Assembly: GCA_031292035.1 (NCBI GenBank)
Contig: JARLHX010000359.1
Coordinates: forward strand, 45,727 to 109,726
DNA from: Negativicutes bacterium
Lineage (GTDB): Bacteria; Bacillota_C; Negativicutes; Sporomusales_B; JARLHX01
Length of the DNA stretch: 64,000 bases
Direction: 5' to 3'
Positions 1 through 7,987 of this stretch are shown here, in pieces; position 1 is the stretch's first letter; every line of letters starts with the position of its first letter. The position numbers and the translations under genes are program-made. The notes below the pieces were generated by a model. It did no database searches, was not told the DNA's origin, and was given only the letters and a program-made list of their open reading frames with translations.

Positions 1-530
1 TGGAGAAGATTTACGGGTTTCGGGTGTATGATAACCTGGGGATACATATTTAGAATCCGGTTCATGGCACGAGTCTTCCCAATACCAGAAAAACCAATAA
101 TAGTTATGGCATGTGCATCCGTCCCCATATCCTCAGATAATTCGTACTGCCCAATACTGCGCATAGTTTTCCTTACCGTTCCTAAATATTGGGGAAAATC
201 CGGCGTCATGGGATTACGCGAGAGATAGCCCTGACGGATCATACGGGATATCTTACTTTCCAGCTCAATATGCTGCTCCAGTGGCTGGTAGTAATGATAT
301 AACCGCAGCGGGAAATAGAGTCGGATATGGCTTTCCATTTCCCGCTCCCAAGGGTCAAATGGAAGATATCGGGCCATTTTCTCGGCGACTTCCAGATACG
401 AAAAAACCGGTGGCAAGGCTTCAATTAGTGGATTTCCCTGGTGCTCTACGATAAGAGAAGTTAAATAGGCCGCATTCACGGTACTGCCCTGAAAGATTTT
501 GGGCGGTGAAAACGCCATTTTGTTACTCAT
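1..530 (-). CDS. tnsC: TnsC-like AAA+ transposition regulator, 5' part (runs off window)
   Basis: This is the N-terminal 176 residues of the AAA+ ATPase that links target recognition to the transposase in Tn7-type transposition. A Walker A motif GFSGIGKT lies at residues 146-153, followed by the NMYPQV segment typical of TnsC proteins. The N-terminal 145 residues would contain the TnsB- and TniQ-contact region. The ATG at 530-528 overlaps the tnsB stop by 4 bp (ATGA), so the two genes are translationally coupled; an AGAGGAGA-type ribosome site lies just upstream inside tnsB. The gene is cut by the window edge, not necessarily broken. The alternative reading as a TniB of Tn5053-type elements is less likely because tnsA is present. 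Confidence 0.88.
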   Translation of the reverse strand, partial: MSNKMAFSPPKIFQGSTVNAAYLTSLIVEHQGNPLIEALPPVFSYLEVAEKMARYLPFDPWEREMESHIRLYFPLRLYHYYQPLEQHIELESKISRMIRQGYLSRNPMTPDFPQYLGTVRKTMRSIGQYELSEDMGTDAHAITIIGFSGIGKTRAMNRILNMYPQVIIHPKPVNLL

Positions 531-2662
531 CTGGTCTTCTCCTCTTGTACCTGTTTAAGAATCGCCAGCATTTTGGGGTTCTTTGTAGCAGCACTTGCCG
601 TTTGAATCGGACGCAACGGAACGGGTTCCGAGGATTCTACCGCTTCCTCGTTTACCAGAACGAACGCCTCCTTTTCTCGGTTTTTCTCTTTCTCTAGCTT
701 CCTATTATCTCGGATTCCCTGTACCTGTTGTCGATTAGATTCTGTCGTTTCAGCTTTCTTTGCTATAGCATTATTAATGACCTGTTGAGATTGTTTTAGT
801 CGTTTAAGTCGACTCTGCAAGCTTTGGTCGTTTCGTCCTTTACGTCGGCTTTTTTCCAGTTCGTCAAGAAAAAGAATATCTTCATAGGAGCGATCAAAAT
901 ATTTGTCCAACCGTTCAAGCATACGGCAGACGGTATATCCTCTGCCGTTTTCATCCCGTATGTATATATAAGTCATATTGCGATAATCAAAGGAAATATC
1001 AATTGCCCAGTTTCCTTTGATTCGAGCCCGATCAAACCATTCTTCCACTAAGGCTTTTTCGCAGGAATAATACATTTTCTTAAATTGGATCCCTTTAGGA
1101 GTAACTGATGCTTTACTGGTAGGTAGTAGGTGGAGTTTTACGATATCTTCCGGAAGCACATGTAAGCTACCTGATCTTTTTCTCACGCCCCAATTCCATA
1201 GCTCTACAGGCGTTGGGGTAACGCCATCCGTGACCATTTGCGCATCGCACTCGTAGGAAGAAAGGACATCATCGTTGTGCGTTAGAATAATACCGATGAC
1301 AAACTGAGTGAAATCTTTAAGGGTCATAGTGGCATCTAGCCGGTAATCATGCTCTCCACGCTTACGGTAGTCCGGCAAAATAAAGCCTGGCGCTTCTGGA
1401 CGAACGCGGTCATGAATGGTACGGAAAAAACGTTCCACAGCGCCTTTCCAGTCTGGTCTGTAGGGCGCAGCATTCTCGACATTAACCTTTAGGCCGTGAA
1501 TCAACGTGTCCACATTACATCCTTCTAGTTCCCCCCGGTCCGCCAAAAGGTTTTCCGGCAAATGCCGAGACGGCCATTGTTCTGGAGTTATAGCTATATC
1601 ATATTCCTTACAAAAGGCGACCTTATCCGTTACGGTGTTGGCCAAAGCCATCATGGCGCCTGTCCACGATGGTCCTTCCAGCCCGATGTAAAGCCCCGTA
1701 ACCATCCGACTGAATACATCCTCTACGATATACATTATTGGCCGTCCGATGATGCTTTTGCGATCCGCTTCAGCCAGCAGGTAAACATCGGCTACTGTGG
1801 CATCAATCTGAAACCGTTGCCCAGGTCCAAATGTTTCCTGCTGGGATGTTCCCGTAATGGCTCGGAAATTCTGGGCGTAATTTGTTTCCCCTTCGCGGGC
1901 TTTAGTCACTCCGGTAATCTTGAATTCCTTCCTAAAATACTTCGTAAATTGATCCAAAGTGGGAGCCTTGTAAATCTTGTTGTGATCAAGTTCGGCATCT
2001 TCCTTCGTAAAATAATTGAGCATCATCATGTCATATGCGTCTTTGGGTTTTACTTTCTTGCCTTTACGGAGAAGAAACCGCACAATGCATATATCCATGA
2101 TTTTTCTGCTTTCTTCATCAATCTCACCGCCGATAAACGTAGAATACTTCCGTGGTCGTCCTAATTTTTTATCTCCTTTGGTTTTGCGCTTGCCGCGTCC
2201 TCCAGATTTATCATAATCAGGGAGAAACGTATTGGGAGTCATTCCTCGCTGCCAATAGCGCTTGAGCAATCGATATACTACAATTTTTGCAACTTCGCAA
2301 CGCGCCATGGTTTCCCTTACCATTTTCCCTCGCAAAACAGAATCATAAATGAATGGTTCATTGTCAGGAGTAATCATTGGACCAATTATTTTCCATCCCC
2401 GCTCACGAATGCTTTTTTCTTTTTCGGATAAAGAAGATTCATCAATATAACGTCCCCATGGATCTTCTAGAGTTTTCCTAATTTCTTCACTTTGCAGTCC
2501 TTCTATTATCTCCGACAATCTCTTAGTAACCGGAAGAGCTTGAGCCAAACTAGTATTCATAGTAATAGCAACATCGTTTTCTTTATCCAGCCAAAGAATA
2601 CGCTCCGTAATGTTTTGTCCTTGATTGCTATGTTGGATCAGTTCGTTTACTGAGAGCATCAT
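527..2662 (-). CDS. tnsB: TnsB-like DDE transposase
   Basis: This is a 711-residue transposase of the retroviral-integrase fold that binds element ends and joins 3' ends to the target. The rve core runs from about residue 275 to 420. The catalytic triad is visible as D287 (QIDAT), D375 (LADRGE) and E410 (KGAVERFF), giving the D-D(35)-E spacing expected. The N-terminal part is rich in basic helix-turn-helix-like segments, and a basic GGRGKRKTKGDKK linker follows near 155-167. The C-terminal tail (about 620-711) is highly charged and probably contacts TnsC. It starts 2 bp after the tnsA stop with a GAGGAGG ribosome site and overlaps tnsC. Length matches Tn7 TnsB (about 700 residues). Confidence 0.93.
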   Translation of the reverse strand: MMLSVNELIQHSNQGQNITERILWLDKENDVAITMNTSLAQALPVTKRLSEIIEGLQSEEIRKTLEDPWGRYIDESSLSEKEKSIRERGWKIIGPMITPDNEPFIYDSVLRGKMVRETMARCEVAKIVVYRLLKRYWQRGMTPNTFLPDYDKSGGRGKRKTKGDKKLGRPRKYSTFIGGEIDEESRKIMDICIVRFLLRKGKKVKPKDAYDMMMLNYFTKEDAELDHNKIYKAPTLDQFTKYFRKEFKITGVTKAREGETNYAQNFRAITGTSQQETFGPGQRFQIDATVADVYLLAEADRKSIIGRPIMYIVEDVFSRMVTGLYIGLEGPSWTGAMMALANTVTDKVAFCKEYDIAITPEQWPSRHLPENLLADRGELEGCNVDTLIHGLKVNVENAAPYRPDWKGAVERFFRTIHDRVRPEAPGFILPDYRKRGEHDYRLDATMTLKDFTQFVIGIILTHNDDVLSSYECDAQMVTDGVTPTPVELWNWGVRKRSGSLHVLPEDIVKLHLLPTSKASVTPKGIQFKKMYYSCEKALVEEWFDRARIKGNWAIDISFDYRNMTYIYIRDENGRGYTVCRMLERLDKYFDRSYEDILFLDELEKSRRKGRNDQSLQSRLKRLKQSQQVINNAIAKKAETTESNRQQVQGIRDNRKLEKEKNREKEAFVLVNEEAVESSEPVPLRPIQTASAATKNPKMLAILKQVQEEKTR

Positions 2663-2664
2663 TC

Positions 2665-3498
2665 TTAGCCTCCTCTGACGAAAATGTCAGTTACTTCGAA
2701 TTGGGAAAGCGAATCTGTGATCACAATTTTACGTGTTATATCTGTTTTAATAATCTTCCGCGCCAAGAGATGCCTGATAATTTTCAACGCCGTTCCCGCA
2801 TTCATAGATAAGGTCTCATCCATGCGCCTCAAAAATAACGAAAGACGCTCAGAACACGCTGGCGAATTTGTCGCCGTTTTAAAAGCCTTATAAACACTTC
2901 TAATATGACTTGCTTGAATATCATCAAGTTTTTCTGCCCAATAGGCATTATGAAGCCACTCAATGTTTTTCACAACGGTTAGAGGAATATCTTCATCTGT
3001 AATAACGCCCCAATCAATTCCTTGCCGTGCCCAATAAATACGCTCAATTAATAATTTCTGTTGAACGCGCTTCTCCATTAATTTTTTCTTGGGTTTGATA
3101 GTGCGGGCAATTATCACTGGCCTGCCGTCACGTAATACGGTAATAAGAAAGTCAGTCGTCATGACGATAAGTTCTTTCGTTCTAGGGTCACGAGGGTGCG
3201 ATACTCCGATTTCAGTGGCAATCTGCATAGTCACATCAATGCTTAGCGGAAATTGTTCCCGAATATCAAGGACATCGTCGGCCCAATCAAGACAATAGAG
3301 ATAGTTTTTCTCATTCTTCGACATACAGTGGTGAATACGATTTGTCTTCCACCCAAAAATACGGGAAGCACATCCTATAGACGGAACATCTTGAATAGTA
3401 AGCCAAGGCTTATACTCAGCACCGATCCCTTGTCCACGGCCTTCCTTTAGCCACTTCACGATTTTCCTCTCTGTCATACCTCGTTGCCGCTTTGCCAT
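2665..3498 (-). CDS. tnsA: TnsA-like endonuclease, heteromeric transposase subunit
   Basis: TnsA cuts the 5' strands at transposon ends, so that with TnsB the element moves by cut-and-paste. The 277-residue protein has the restriction-endonuclease-like N-terminal domain. Candidate catalytic residues are E63 (KNEKNY), D116 (TTDFLI) and K135 (RTIKPKKK); the Gln two residues before the Lys in E. coli TnsA is Thr133 here. The C-terminal half, from about 165 on, is the winged-helix TnsC-contact domain of the family. It is the first gene after the element end and has its own promoter; an AGGGGGG ribosome site lies 8 bp before the ATG. Presence of tnsA separates this element from TnsA-less TniA/TniB and type V-K systems. 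Confidence 0.92.
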   Translation of the reverse strand: MAKRQRGMTERKIVKWLKEGRGQGIGAEYKPWLTIQDVPSIGCASRIFGWKTNRIHHCMSKNEKNYLYCLDWADDVLDIREQFPLSIDVTMQIATEIGVSHPRDPRTKELIVMTTDFLITVLRDGRPVIIARTIKPKKKLMEKRVQQKLLIERIYWARQGIDWGVITDEDIPLTVVKNIEWLHNAYWAEKLDDIQASHIRSVYKAFKTATNSPACSERLSLFLRRMDETLSMNAGTALKIIRHLLARKIIKTDITRKIVITDSLSQFEVTDIFVRGG

Positions 3499-3585
3499 AG
3501 AACAACCCCCCTGATATTAGTTGTATTATCCTACCCAAAATAATTTGTACAAATAAAGGGGGGTTATCCTGACTGTCTAACAGTC
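3499..3585. repeat. Inverted motifs flanking the tnsA promoter
   Basis: AGAACAACCCCCCTGA (3499-3514) is matched in inverted orientation by AAAGGGGGGTTATCCT (3555-3570), 12 of 16 positions agreeing, so a G6 block and a following GTT are mirrored on both sides of the promoter. Next to it, GACTGTCTAACAGTC (3571-3585) is an inverted repeat with 6-bp arms and a 3-bp centre. The layout suggests operator sites. None matches a named regulator that I recognise. Confidence 0.4.
3525..3552 (-). promoter_or_regulatory. Promoter of tnsABC
   Basis: On the minus strand TTGTAC (3547-3552) and GATAAT (3525-3530) are separated by 16 bp and lie 27 bp before the tnsA ATG. This is a reasonable sigma-A promoter with a slightly short spacer. 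The -35 sits in the palindrome TTGTACAA. Flanking inverted G6 motifs could hold a repressor, possibly TnsB itself; that is inference. Confidence 0.55.
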
Positions 3586-3671
3586 ACATAATAAATGGCA
3601 TACATGGAAAACAATATAATGACCCCCGCCTACTTGAAGCTATCAATAGAGCCTGTAAGGAGGTATAGCCT

Positions 3672-4124
3672 ATGTCTGATAAGAGGCCGACAAAACCCAA
3701 AGAGCGTGCCTTCCGGAAGGATAAGCTCGATCGAGCACAAAAAGATAACCCCGACCTACCGAAAGATTTCATCTGTGATATATTATCTTCCGCAAGCTCC
3801 CCGTCCGAACCATTTGAATTTCGCAGAAAAGGAAGGAATGCTGCGGTGCAAATAACCTATGATAAAATAGCCGATGCTCTTTATATCTCACTGGTGAAGG
3901 CCGAACCTGCCAAGCAGCAACATGTTAACGACGATTTTATTTTAGACATTGATAGTACCGGGCGGGTAATCGGGATCGAAATCCTGGATGCCAAGAAAAC
4001 CTATGGTGAAGGAATCGAACCTCGTGCCGGTTGGGCAGAAGCCTTCGAGAAAATGCACGAAAATGGTGATGATGTCGTGCATTGGGATGATAAGACTGCT
4101 GATCCGAGGGATGATGATGCCTGA
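3672..4124 (+). CDS. DUF2283 family protein, transposon cargo
   Basis: This 150-residue protein has a DUF2283 domain at about residues 60-110: ITYDKIADALYISL, then a turn, VNDDFILDIDSTGRVIGIEILDA. The fold is a small beta-rich unit of unknown function found in many short bacterial proteins. Usual family members are about 70 residues, so a basic 55-residue N-terminal extension and an acidic C-terminal tail are extra. An AAGGAGGT ribosome site lies 7 bp before the ATG, and TATAAT at 3615-3620 may be its -10. It lies inside the element, between the right end and tnsA, and is transcribed towards glmS. No function can be assigned; a role in regulation or defence is only a guess. Confidence 0.75.
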   Translation: MSDKRPTKPKERAFRKDKLDRAQKDNPDLPKDFICDILSSASSPSEPFEFRRKGRNAAVQITYDKIADALYISLVKAEPAKQQHVNDDFILDIDSTGRVIGIEILDAKKTYGEGIEPRAGWAEAFEKMHENGDDVVHWDDKTADPRDDDA

Positions 4125-4182
4125 AAAAAGAGTACTTCTTCCTCACGTTAACGTTTCCTAAAGGCAACATTTCCATTTCATT

Positions 4183-4216
4183 GAACAACGAGGAGTGTAA
4201 TCACTCCTCGTTGTTC
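4183..4216. terminator. Perfect 15-bp hairpin downstream of the DUF2283 gene
   Basis: Arms 4183-4197 and 4202-4216 are perfectly complementary, with a 4-base loop (TAAT). There is no T-run on either side, so intrinsic termination is uncertain. A second, weaker inverted repeat TAAACCG/CGGTTTA follows at 4221-4227 and 4240-4246, and is followed by TATTTTT on the plus strand. Together they separate the cargo gene from the convergent glmS. The rest of 4125-4350 holds no gene that I can support. Confidence 0.5.
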
Positions 4217-4351
4217 TCTCTAAACCGCACATGCAAATACGGTTTATATTTTTAAATACCGTTATTATTTTAATTCTACAACACAAATCTTTCCTCTAAT
4301 TTCAGATTGGAATAAATTCCATTTTAGAGGTATTCAATTATTGTTTCGTGT

Positions 4352-4419
4352 TAGTAACAACCTTTTTTATTGAGTAACGCACTTTATTTTGCAGGAACAG
4401 ACTTTATTTCCTTCCTACA
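4352..4419 (-). repeat. Tn7-like right end with three TnsB-site-like repeats
   Basis: Read on the minus strand from the outside in: terminal TGTAGG at 4419-4414, then AAATAAAGTCTGTTCCTG, AAATAAAGTGCGTTACTC and AATAAAAAAGGTTGTTACTA, spaced about 20-22 bp. The shared core is AATAAAGnnnGTTnCT. Tn7 right-end TnsB sites contain AATAAAGTCT, so the match is specific. Sites touch each other, as in the overlapping right-end sites of Tn7. Confidence 0.82.
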
Positions 4420-4438
4420 ATTAAAAGCGACTGGCCGA
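4420..4438. other. attTn7-type insertion site; candidate target duplication ATTAA at 4420-4424
   Basis: Nineteen bp separate the glmS stop codon (4439-4441) from the transposon terminus. Tn7 inserts about 25 bp beyond glmS and duplicates 5 bp. The five bases outside the terminus (ATTAA, plus strand) are the predicted duplication; the partner copy should flank the far end, outside the window. Confidence 0.7.
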
Positions 4439-6268
4439 TTACTCTACAGTTACGCTTTTTGCTAAATTGCGGGGCTTGTCGACGTCGGCGCCACGGGTGA
4501 CTGCTGCGTAATAGGCCAGCAGTTGCAACGGAATGACTGCCAAGATGGGGGCCAGGTATTTCTCGGTGGCGGGAATGAAGATGGTGTGATCGACGTATTT
4601 TTTGATTTGCTCGTCGCCCTGCATCGCCAGACCGATAACCACCGCGTCCCGGGCCTTGACCTCTTTAATATTGCTCAGCATTTTTTCGTATACGTCTCGC
4701 TGGGTGGCCAGGGCGATAACCGGCACGCCCTCAATGATAAGGGCGAGGGTGCCGTGTTTCAGTTCGCCGGCGGCATAGGCTTCGGCGTGGATATAGGAAA
4801 TCTCTTTCAGTTTGAGCGAACCTTCTAGTGCGACGGCATAGTCGAGCGACCGGCCGATGAAGAAGACGTCTTCGTTGAAACCGTACTGCTGGGCGAAGGT
4901 CTTGATGGGTTCAACGTCTTCCAGCAGTTCGTGGGCCTGATCCGGTAGACGCCGGAGACCGCCGATCAGTTCGCGTATCCGCTCGCAGGGCAGGGTGCCG
5001 CGGAGCGAGGCCAGGTAGATGGCCAGCATCAGCATGCCGATCAGCTGGGTGGTGTAGGCCTTGGTAGAGGCAACGGCGATTTCCGGGCCGGCCCAGGTAT
5101 AGACAACCTGGTCGGCTTCGCGAGAGATGGAAGAACCGACAACATTGGTGAGGGCCAGGGTCCGGGCTCCCAGCTTTTTGGCTTCTTTCAGCGCTGCCAG
5201 GGTGTCGAGGGTCTCGCCGGACTGACTGATGACAATGGCGAGGGTTTTTTCGTCCACCAGCGGGGAACGGTAGCGAAACTCGGAAGCAACGTCCACCTCG
5301 ACCGGAATGCGAGCCAGCTGCTCGATATAGTATTTGCCGACAATACCGGCATGATAGGCGGTACCGCAGGCGACGATGACGATTTTCCGGATGCCGGCGA
5401 CATCGTCTTTTGTCCATTTCAGTTCGTCGAAGAGAATACCACTGTCATCCTTGGCCAGACGGCCGGTGGTGGTCTCACGGATGGCCTTGGGCTGTTCGTA
5501 GATCTCCTTGATCATGAAGTGTTCGTAGCCGCCCTTTTCCGCCGCCTCGGCATCCCAGTGGACTTCAAACACTTTTTTGCTGACAGGTACGCCCTGGCGG
5601 TTCATCACCCAGACTGAGTCCTTGGTGACGATAGCCATCTCGCCGTCGCTCAGAATATAGGTTTTCCGGGTCCGGTTGATGATGGCCGGAATATCGGAGG
5701 CGATGAAGTTTTCGCCTTCCCCCAGGCCAATGACCAGCGGATTGTCCTGTTTGGTGCAGATAATTTTATCTGGTTCGTGTTCAGTGAAGAAAACCAACGC
5801 ATAGGAGCCTTCGATTTCGGAAAGCACTTTTTTGACGGCTTCTTCGAAATTGCCCTGATAGTGCTCTTCTAATAAGTGAGCCACCACTTCGGTATCGGTC
5901 TCCGAGGTAAATACATGCCCTTTGGCAGTCAACTTCTCCTTCAGGTGCAGGTAGTTTTCGATGATGCCGTTGTGAACAACTACGAATTTGCCGGTGCAGT
6001 CGGTATGGGGGTGGGAGTTAGCGTCTGAAGGGCGGCCGTGAGTGGCCCAGCGGGTATGACCGATACCAACATGACCTTGTGGTTCATCCTGCTCCACCAA
6101 TTTTTCCAGTATGCTCAACCGGCCGACACTTTTCTCCACTCTGGTACGGGTACCGTCAAATACGGCGATGCCAGCAGAGTCATAGCCCCGGTATTCCAGT
6201 TTTTTCAGTCCCTCGATCAAGAATGGGGTAGCCTGTTTAGGGCCAACATATCCAACTATACCACACAT
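4439..6268 (-). CDS. glmS: Glutamine-fructose-6-phosphate aminotransferase
   Basis: GlmS converts fructose-6-phosphate and glutamine to glucosamine-6-phosphate, the first step of UDP-GlcNAc synthesis for peptidoglycan. At 609 residues it is the standard length. The start is set at the ATG before CGIVGYVG because the N-terminal Cys is the glutaminase nucleophile; an in-frame ATG 6 codons upstream overlaps the ribosome site GGGAGGA and is rejected. The glutamine amidotransferase domain occupies about 1-240 and two SIS domains follow. The C-terminus NLAKSVTVE is the segment whose DNA is bound by TnsD in Tn7. A self-cleaving ribozyme precedes the gene. Downstream lies the Tn7-like element, which leaves the coding sequence intact. 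Confidence 0.98.
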   Translation of the reverse strand: MCGIVGYVGPKQATPFLIEGLKKLEYRGYDSAGIAVFDGTRTRVEKSVGRLSILEKLVEQDEPQGHVGIGHTRWATHGRPSDANSHPHTDCTGKFVVVHNGIIENYLHLKEKLTAKGHVFTSETDTEVVAHLLEEHYQGNFEEAVKKVLSEIEGSYALVFFTEHEPDKIICTKQDNPLVIGLGEGENFIASDIPAIINRTRKTYILSDGEMAIVTKDSVWVMNRQGVPVSKKVFEVHWDAEAAEKGGYEHFMIKEIYEQPKAIRETTTGRLAKDDSGILFDELKWTKDDVAGIRKIVIVACGTAYHAGIVGKYYIEQLARIPVEVDVASEFRYRSPLVDEKTLAIVISQSGETLDTLAALKEAKKLGARTLALTNVVGSSISREADQVVYTWAGPEIAVASTKAYTTQLIGMLMLAIYLASLRGTLPCERIRELIGGLRRLPDQAHELLEDVEPIKTFAQQYGFNEDVFFIGRSLDYAVALEGSLKLKEISYIHAEAYAAGELKHGTLALIIEGVPVIALATQRDVYEKMLSNIKEVKARDAVVIGLAMQGDEQIKKYVDHTIFIPATEKYLAPILAVIPLQLLAYYAAVTRGADVDKPRNLAKSVTVE

Positions 6269-6310
6269 AGTGTAAATTCCTCCCATATATTACAAAAAAT
6301 CGTCATTTCA

Positions 6311-6470
6311 TCATGATAGTTCCTCTGCTACAGCCGTTTTGTCCCGCCGGTCACCCGGCGGATTTGTCGGACTGCTGACGACCGCAGTTAGCCGAGAGGC
6401 ATCCGCTGACTTTTTCGATAAACCTCTCCCTCGTCAGCTTGCCTAAATTGTCAGGCAAGCGCCAGCGCTA
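6311..6470 (-). ncRNA. glmS ribozyme/riboswitch
   Basis: The 5' region of glmS carries the conserved core of the glucosamine-6-phosphate-activated ribozyme. On the minus strand ATA/GCGC marks the cleavage site (between 6469 and 6468). It is followed by a hairpin with GCTTGCCT/AGGCAAGC arms, then GACGAGG, GAGGTTTATCGA, and GCGGATGCCTCTCGGCT, which closely match the Bacillus subtilis core. A GC-rich P4-like hairpin (GCCGGGTGACCGGC) follows. When GlcN6P is high the RNA cuts itself and glmS mRNA is destroyed. Confidence 0.93.
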
Positions 6471-6565
6471 TTCATAGTTTTTTCAAATCTGCTCTTCGTA
6501 TCCCTTCACCTCCCTTTCCGGTATAAAAAGCCTTTTTCACCTCCCAATCCCGGTTTTATACATAT

Positions 6566-6593
6566 GCAAAGGAGCACCCCAGTGCTCCCTTGC
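6566..6593 (-). terminator. Hairpin after glmM
   Basis: A 12-bp stem with a 4-base loop lies 38 bp past the glmM stop; its arms on the minus strand are GCAAGGGAGCAC and GTGCTCCTTTGC with one G-U pair. It has no clear T-run, so it may terminate only partly and let some glmM transcripts reach glmS. Confidence 0.5.
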
Positions 6594-6630
6594 AAGTATA
6601 TCCTTATTGTAATATACCAACCCTATTTGG

Positions 6631-7974
6631 TCAACCTTCCAGTTCCTGGCGGATGGTTACAGCGATCTGCTCGACCAGCCGCTCGAGCTGGGGCAGGGAG
6701 GGTCCTTCGGCCATGACCCGGATGAGGGGCTCGGTGCCTGAGGGGCGAACCAATACCCGGCCTTCTTCTCCCAATTCAGCTTCCGCTGCCAGGATGGCTG
6801 CAGCAATGTTGGCGTTCTCGTCCCAGCCAGCCTTGCTTTTTATCCTTACATTGAACAACACTTGCGGGAACCGGGTCATCAGTGCCGCCAGTTCTGACAG
6901 TTTTTTGCCGCTCTTTTTGAGCGCCGCGACAAACTGCAGGGCGGTCACGACACCGTCGCCGGTAGTACTGTGCTCGCTGAAAATGATATGGCCCGATTGT
7001 TCGCCGCCCAAGCCGTAGCCATGGGTCAGCATGGTCTCAAGGACAGCGCGGTCGCCGACTGGTGTGACCACAATCTTCCCCCCGGCCCGTTTGATGGCCT
7101 GGTGGAGTCCGATATTACTCATGACTGTAGCCACCAGGGTATTGTCTGGCAGCCGGCCTTCTTTCATCAGATCGAGGGCGCAGATCACCATGATCTGATC
7201 GCCATCAACAATCTGGCCCTGTTCATCAACCGCCAGGCAGCGATCGGCGTCCCCATCGTGGCCGATACCAATATCTGCCTGGTGGTCGCGCACCGCCTGC
7301 TGCAATCCCTCCAGATGGGTAGAGCCGCAGCAATTATTTATATTCAAGCCGGAAGGCTGATCGTTCAACACAATCACTTCGGCGCCCAGACGCCGGAAAA
7401 TGGCGGGCGAGGCCTCATAGGCCGCCCCATTGGCGCAGTCCAGCACGATCTTCAGGCCGTGAAAATCGGTGTTCACGGTGGCAATGGCATAGTCGATATA
7501 GGCGTCAATCAAGTCGTGCCGCTGCCGGATTGTCCCGACATGATCTTCGATCGGTCGCGGCAGCTGATCGCCTTCCGCTAAAACAAGTTTCTCCAGTTCT
7601 TCTTCTCTGGCATCCGGCAGCTTGTAGCCGGTACCGGCAAAAAATTTGATGCCGTTGTCGGGGAAAGGATTGTGTGACGCTGATATGACCACCCCGGCCT
7701 GAGCCGAAAGTTTGCGGGCCAGGTAAGCGACTGCCGGCGTTGGAATGACCCCGACATTGATGGCGTCACCGCCGGCGGAGCAGATGCCGGCCGATAAAGC
7801 CGCCTCCAGCATCTGGCCGGAAATGCGGGTGTCGCGACCAATGATAAATACCGGCCGGCGATATTCCCGCCCAAAAAGATAGGTTGCTGCCCGGCCCAGG
7901 CGAAAAGCCAGTTCGGGGGTAAGTTCGCTGTTAGCGACGCCGCGGACGCCGTCGGTACCAAATAATTTTCCCAT
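6631..7974 (-). CDS. glmM: Phosphoglucosamine mutase
   Basis: GlmM interconverts glucosamine-6-phosphate and glucosamine-1-phosphate, the step after GlmS. The 447-residue protein has the alpha-D-phosphohexomutase layout: the phosphoserine loop SASHN with Ser100, the metal loop DGDADR at 240-245, and the sugar/phosphate loop VRPSGTEP near residue 410. It begins MGKLFGTDGVRG as in the family. It is the fourth gene of the cdaA-cdaR-FAD-glmM set, 13 bp after the FAD gene. In Bacillus, GlmM binds and inhibits CdaA, so the gene order mirrors a physical interaction (family knowledge). Confidence 0.98.
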   Translation of the reverse strand: MGKLFGTDGVRGVANSELTPELAFRLGRAATYLFGREYRRPVFIIGRDTRISGQMLEAALSAGICSAGGDAINVGVIPTPAVAYLARKLSAQAGVVISASHNPFPDNGIKFFAGTGYKLPDAREEELEKLVLAEGDQLPRPIEDHVGTIRQRHDLIDAYIDYAIATVNTDFHGLKIVLDCANGAAYEASPAIFRRLGAEVIVLNDQPSGLNINNCCGSTHLEGLQQAVRDHQADIGIGHDGDADRCLAVDEQGQIVDGDQIMVICALDLMKEGRLPDNTLVATVMSNIGLHQAIKRAGGKIVVTPVGDRAVLETMLTHGYGLGGEQSGHIIFSEHSTTGDGVVTALQFVAALKKSGKKLSELAALMTRFPQVLFNVRIKSKAGWDENANIAAAILAAEAELGEEGRVLVRPSGTEPLIRVMAEGPSLPQLERLVEQIAVTIRQELEG

Positions 7975-7987
7975 GTGATGACTCCCT

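Larger units (their letters stand above)
1..4419 (-). mobile_element. Tn7-like transposon, glmS-proximal (right) end with tnsABC
   Basis: Seen: tnsA, tnsB and tnsC run leftwards away from a DNA end at 4417-4419 (TGT on the minus strand). That end is followed inward by three repeats resembling TnsB sites, and lies 19 bp beyond the glmS stop codon. In Tn7 the right end faces glmS and the tns genes run away from it in the direction of glmS transcription, exactly as here. The first 21 terminal bases match my recollection of the Tn7 right end at about 16 positions, including ATAAAGTCT. The region is more A+T-rich than its neighbours. The other end, tniQ/tnsD and most cargo would lie left of the window, so element size is unknown. 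Confidence 0.88.

Noticed and set aside
3551..3570. AAATAAAGGGGGGTTATCC as a fourth TnsB site
   Set aside because: It resembles the repeats at 4352-4419, but is in the opposite orientation with an extra base, and no TGT terminus lies next to it.
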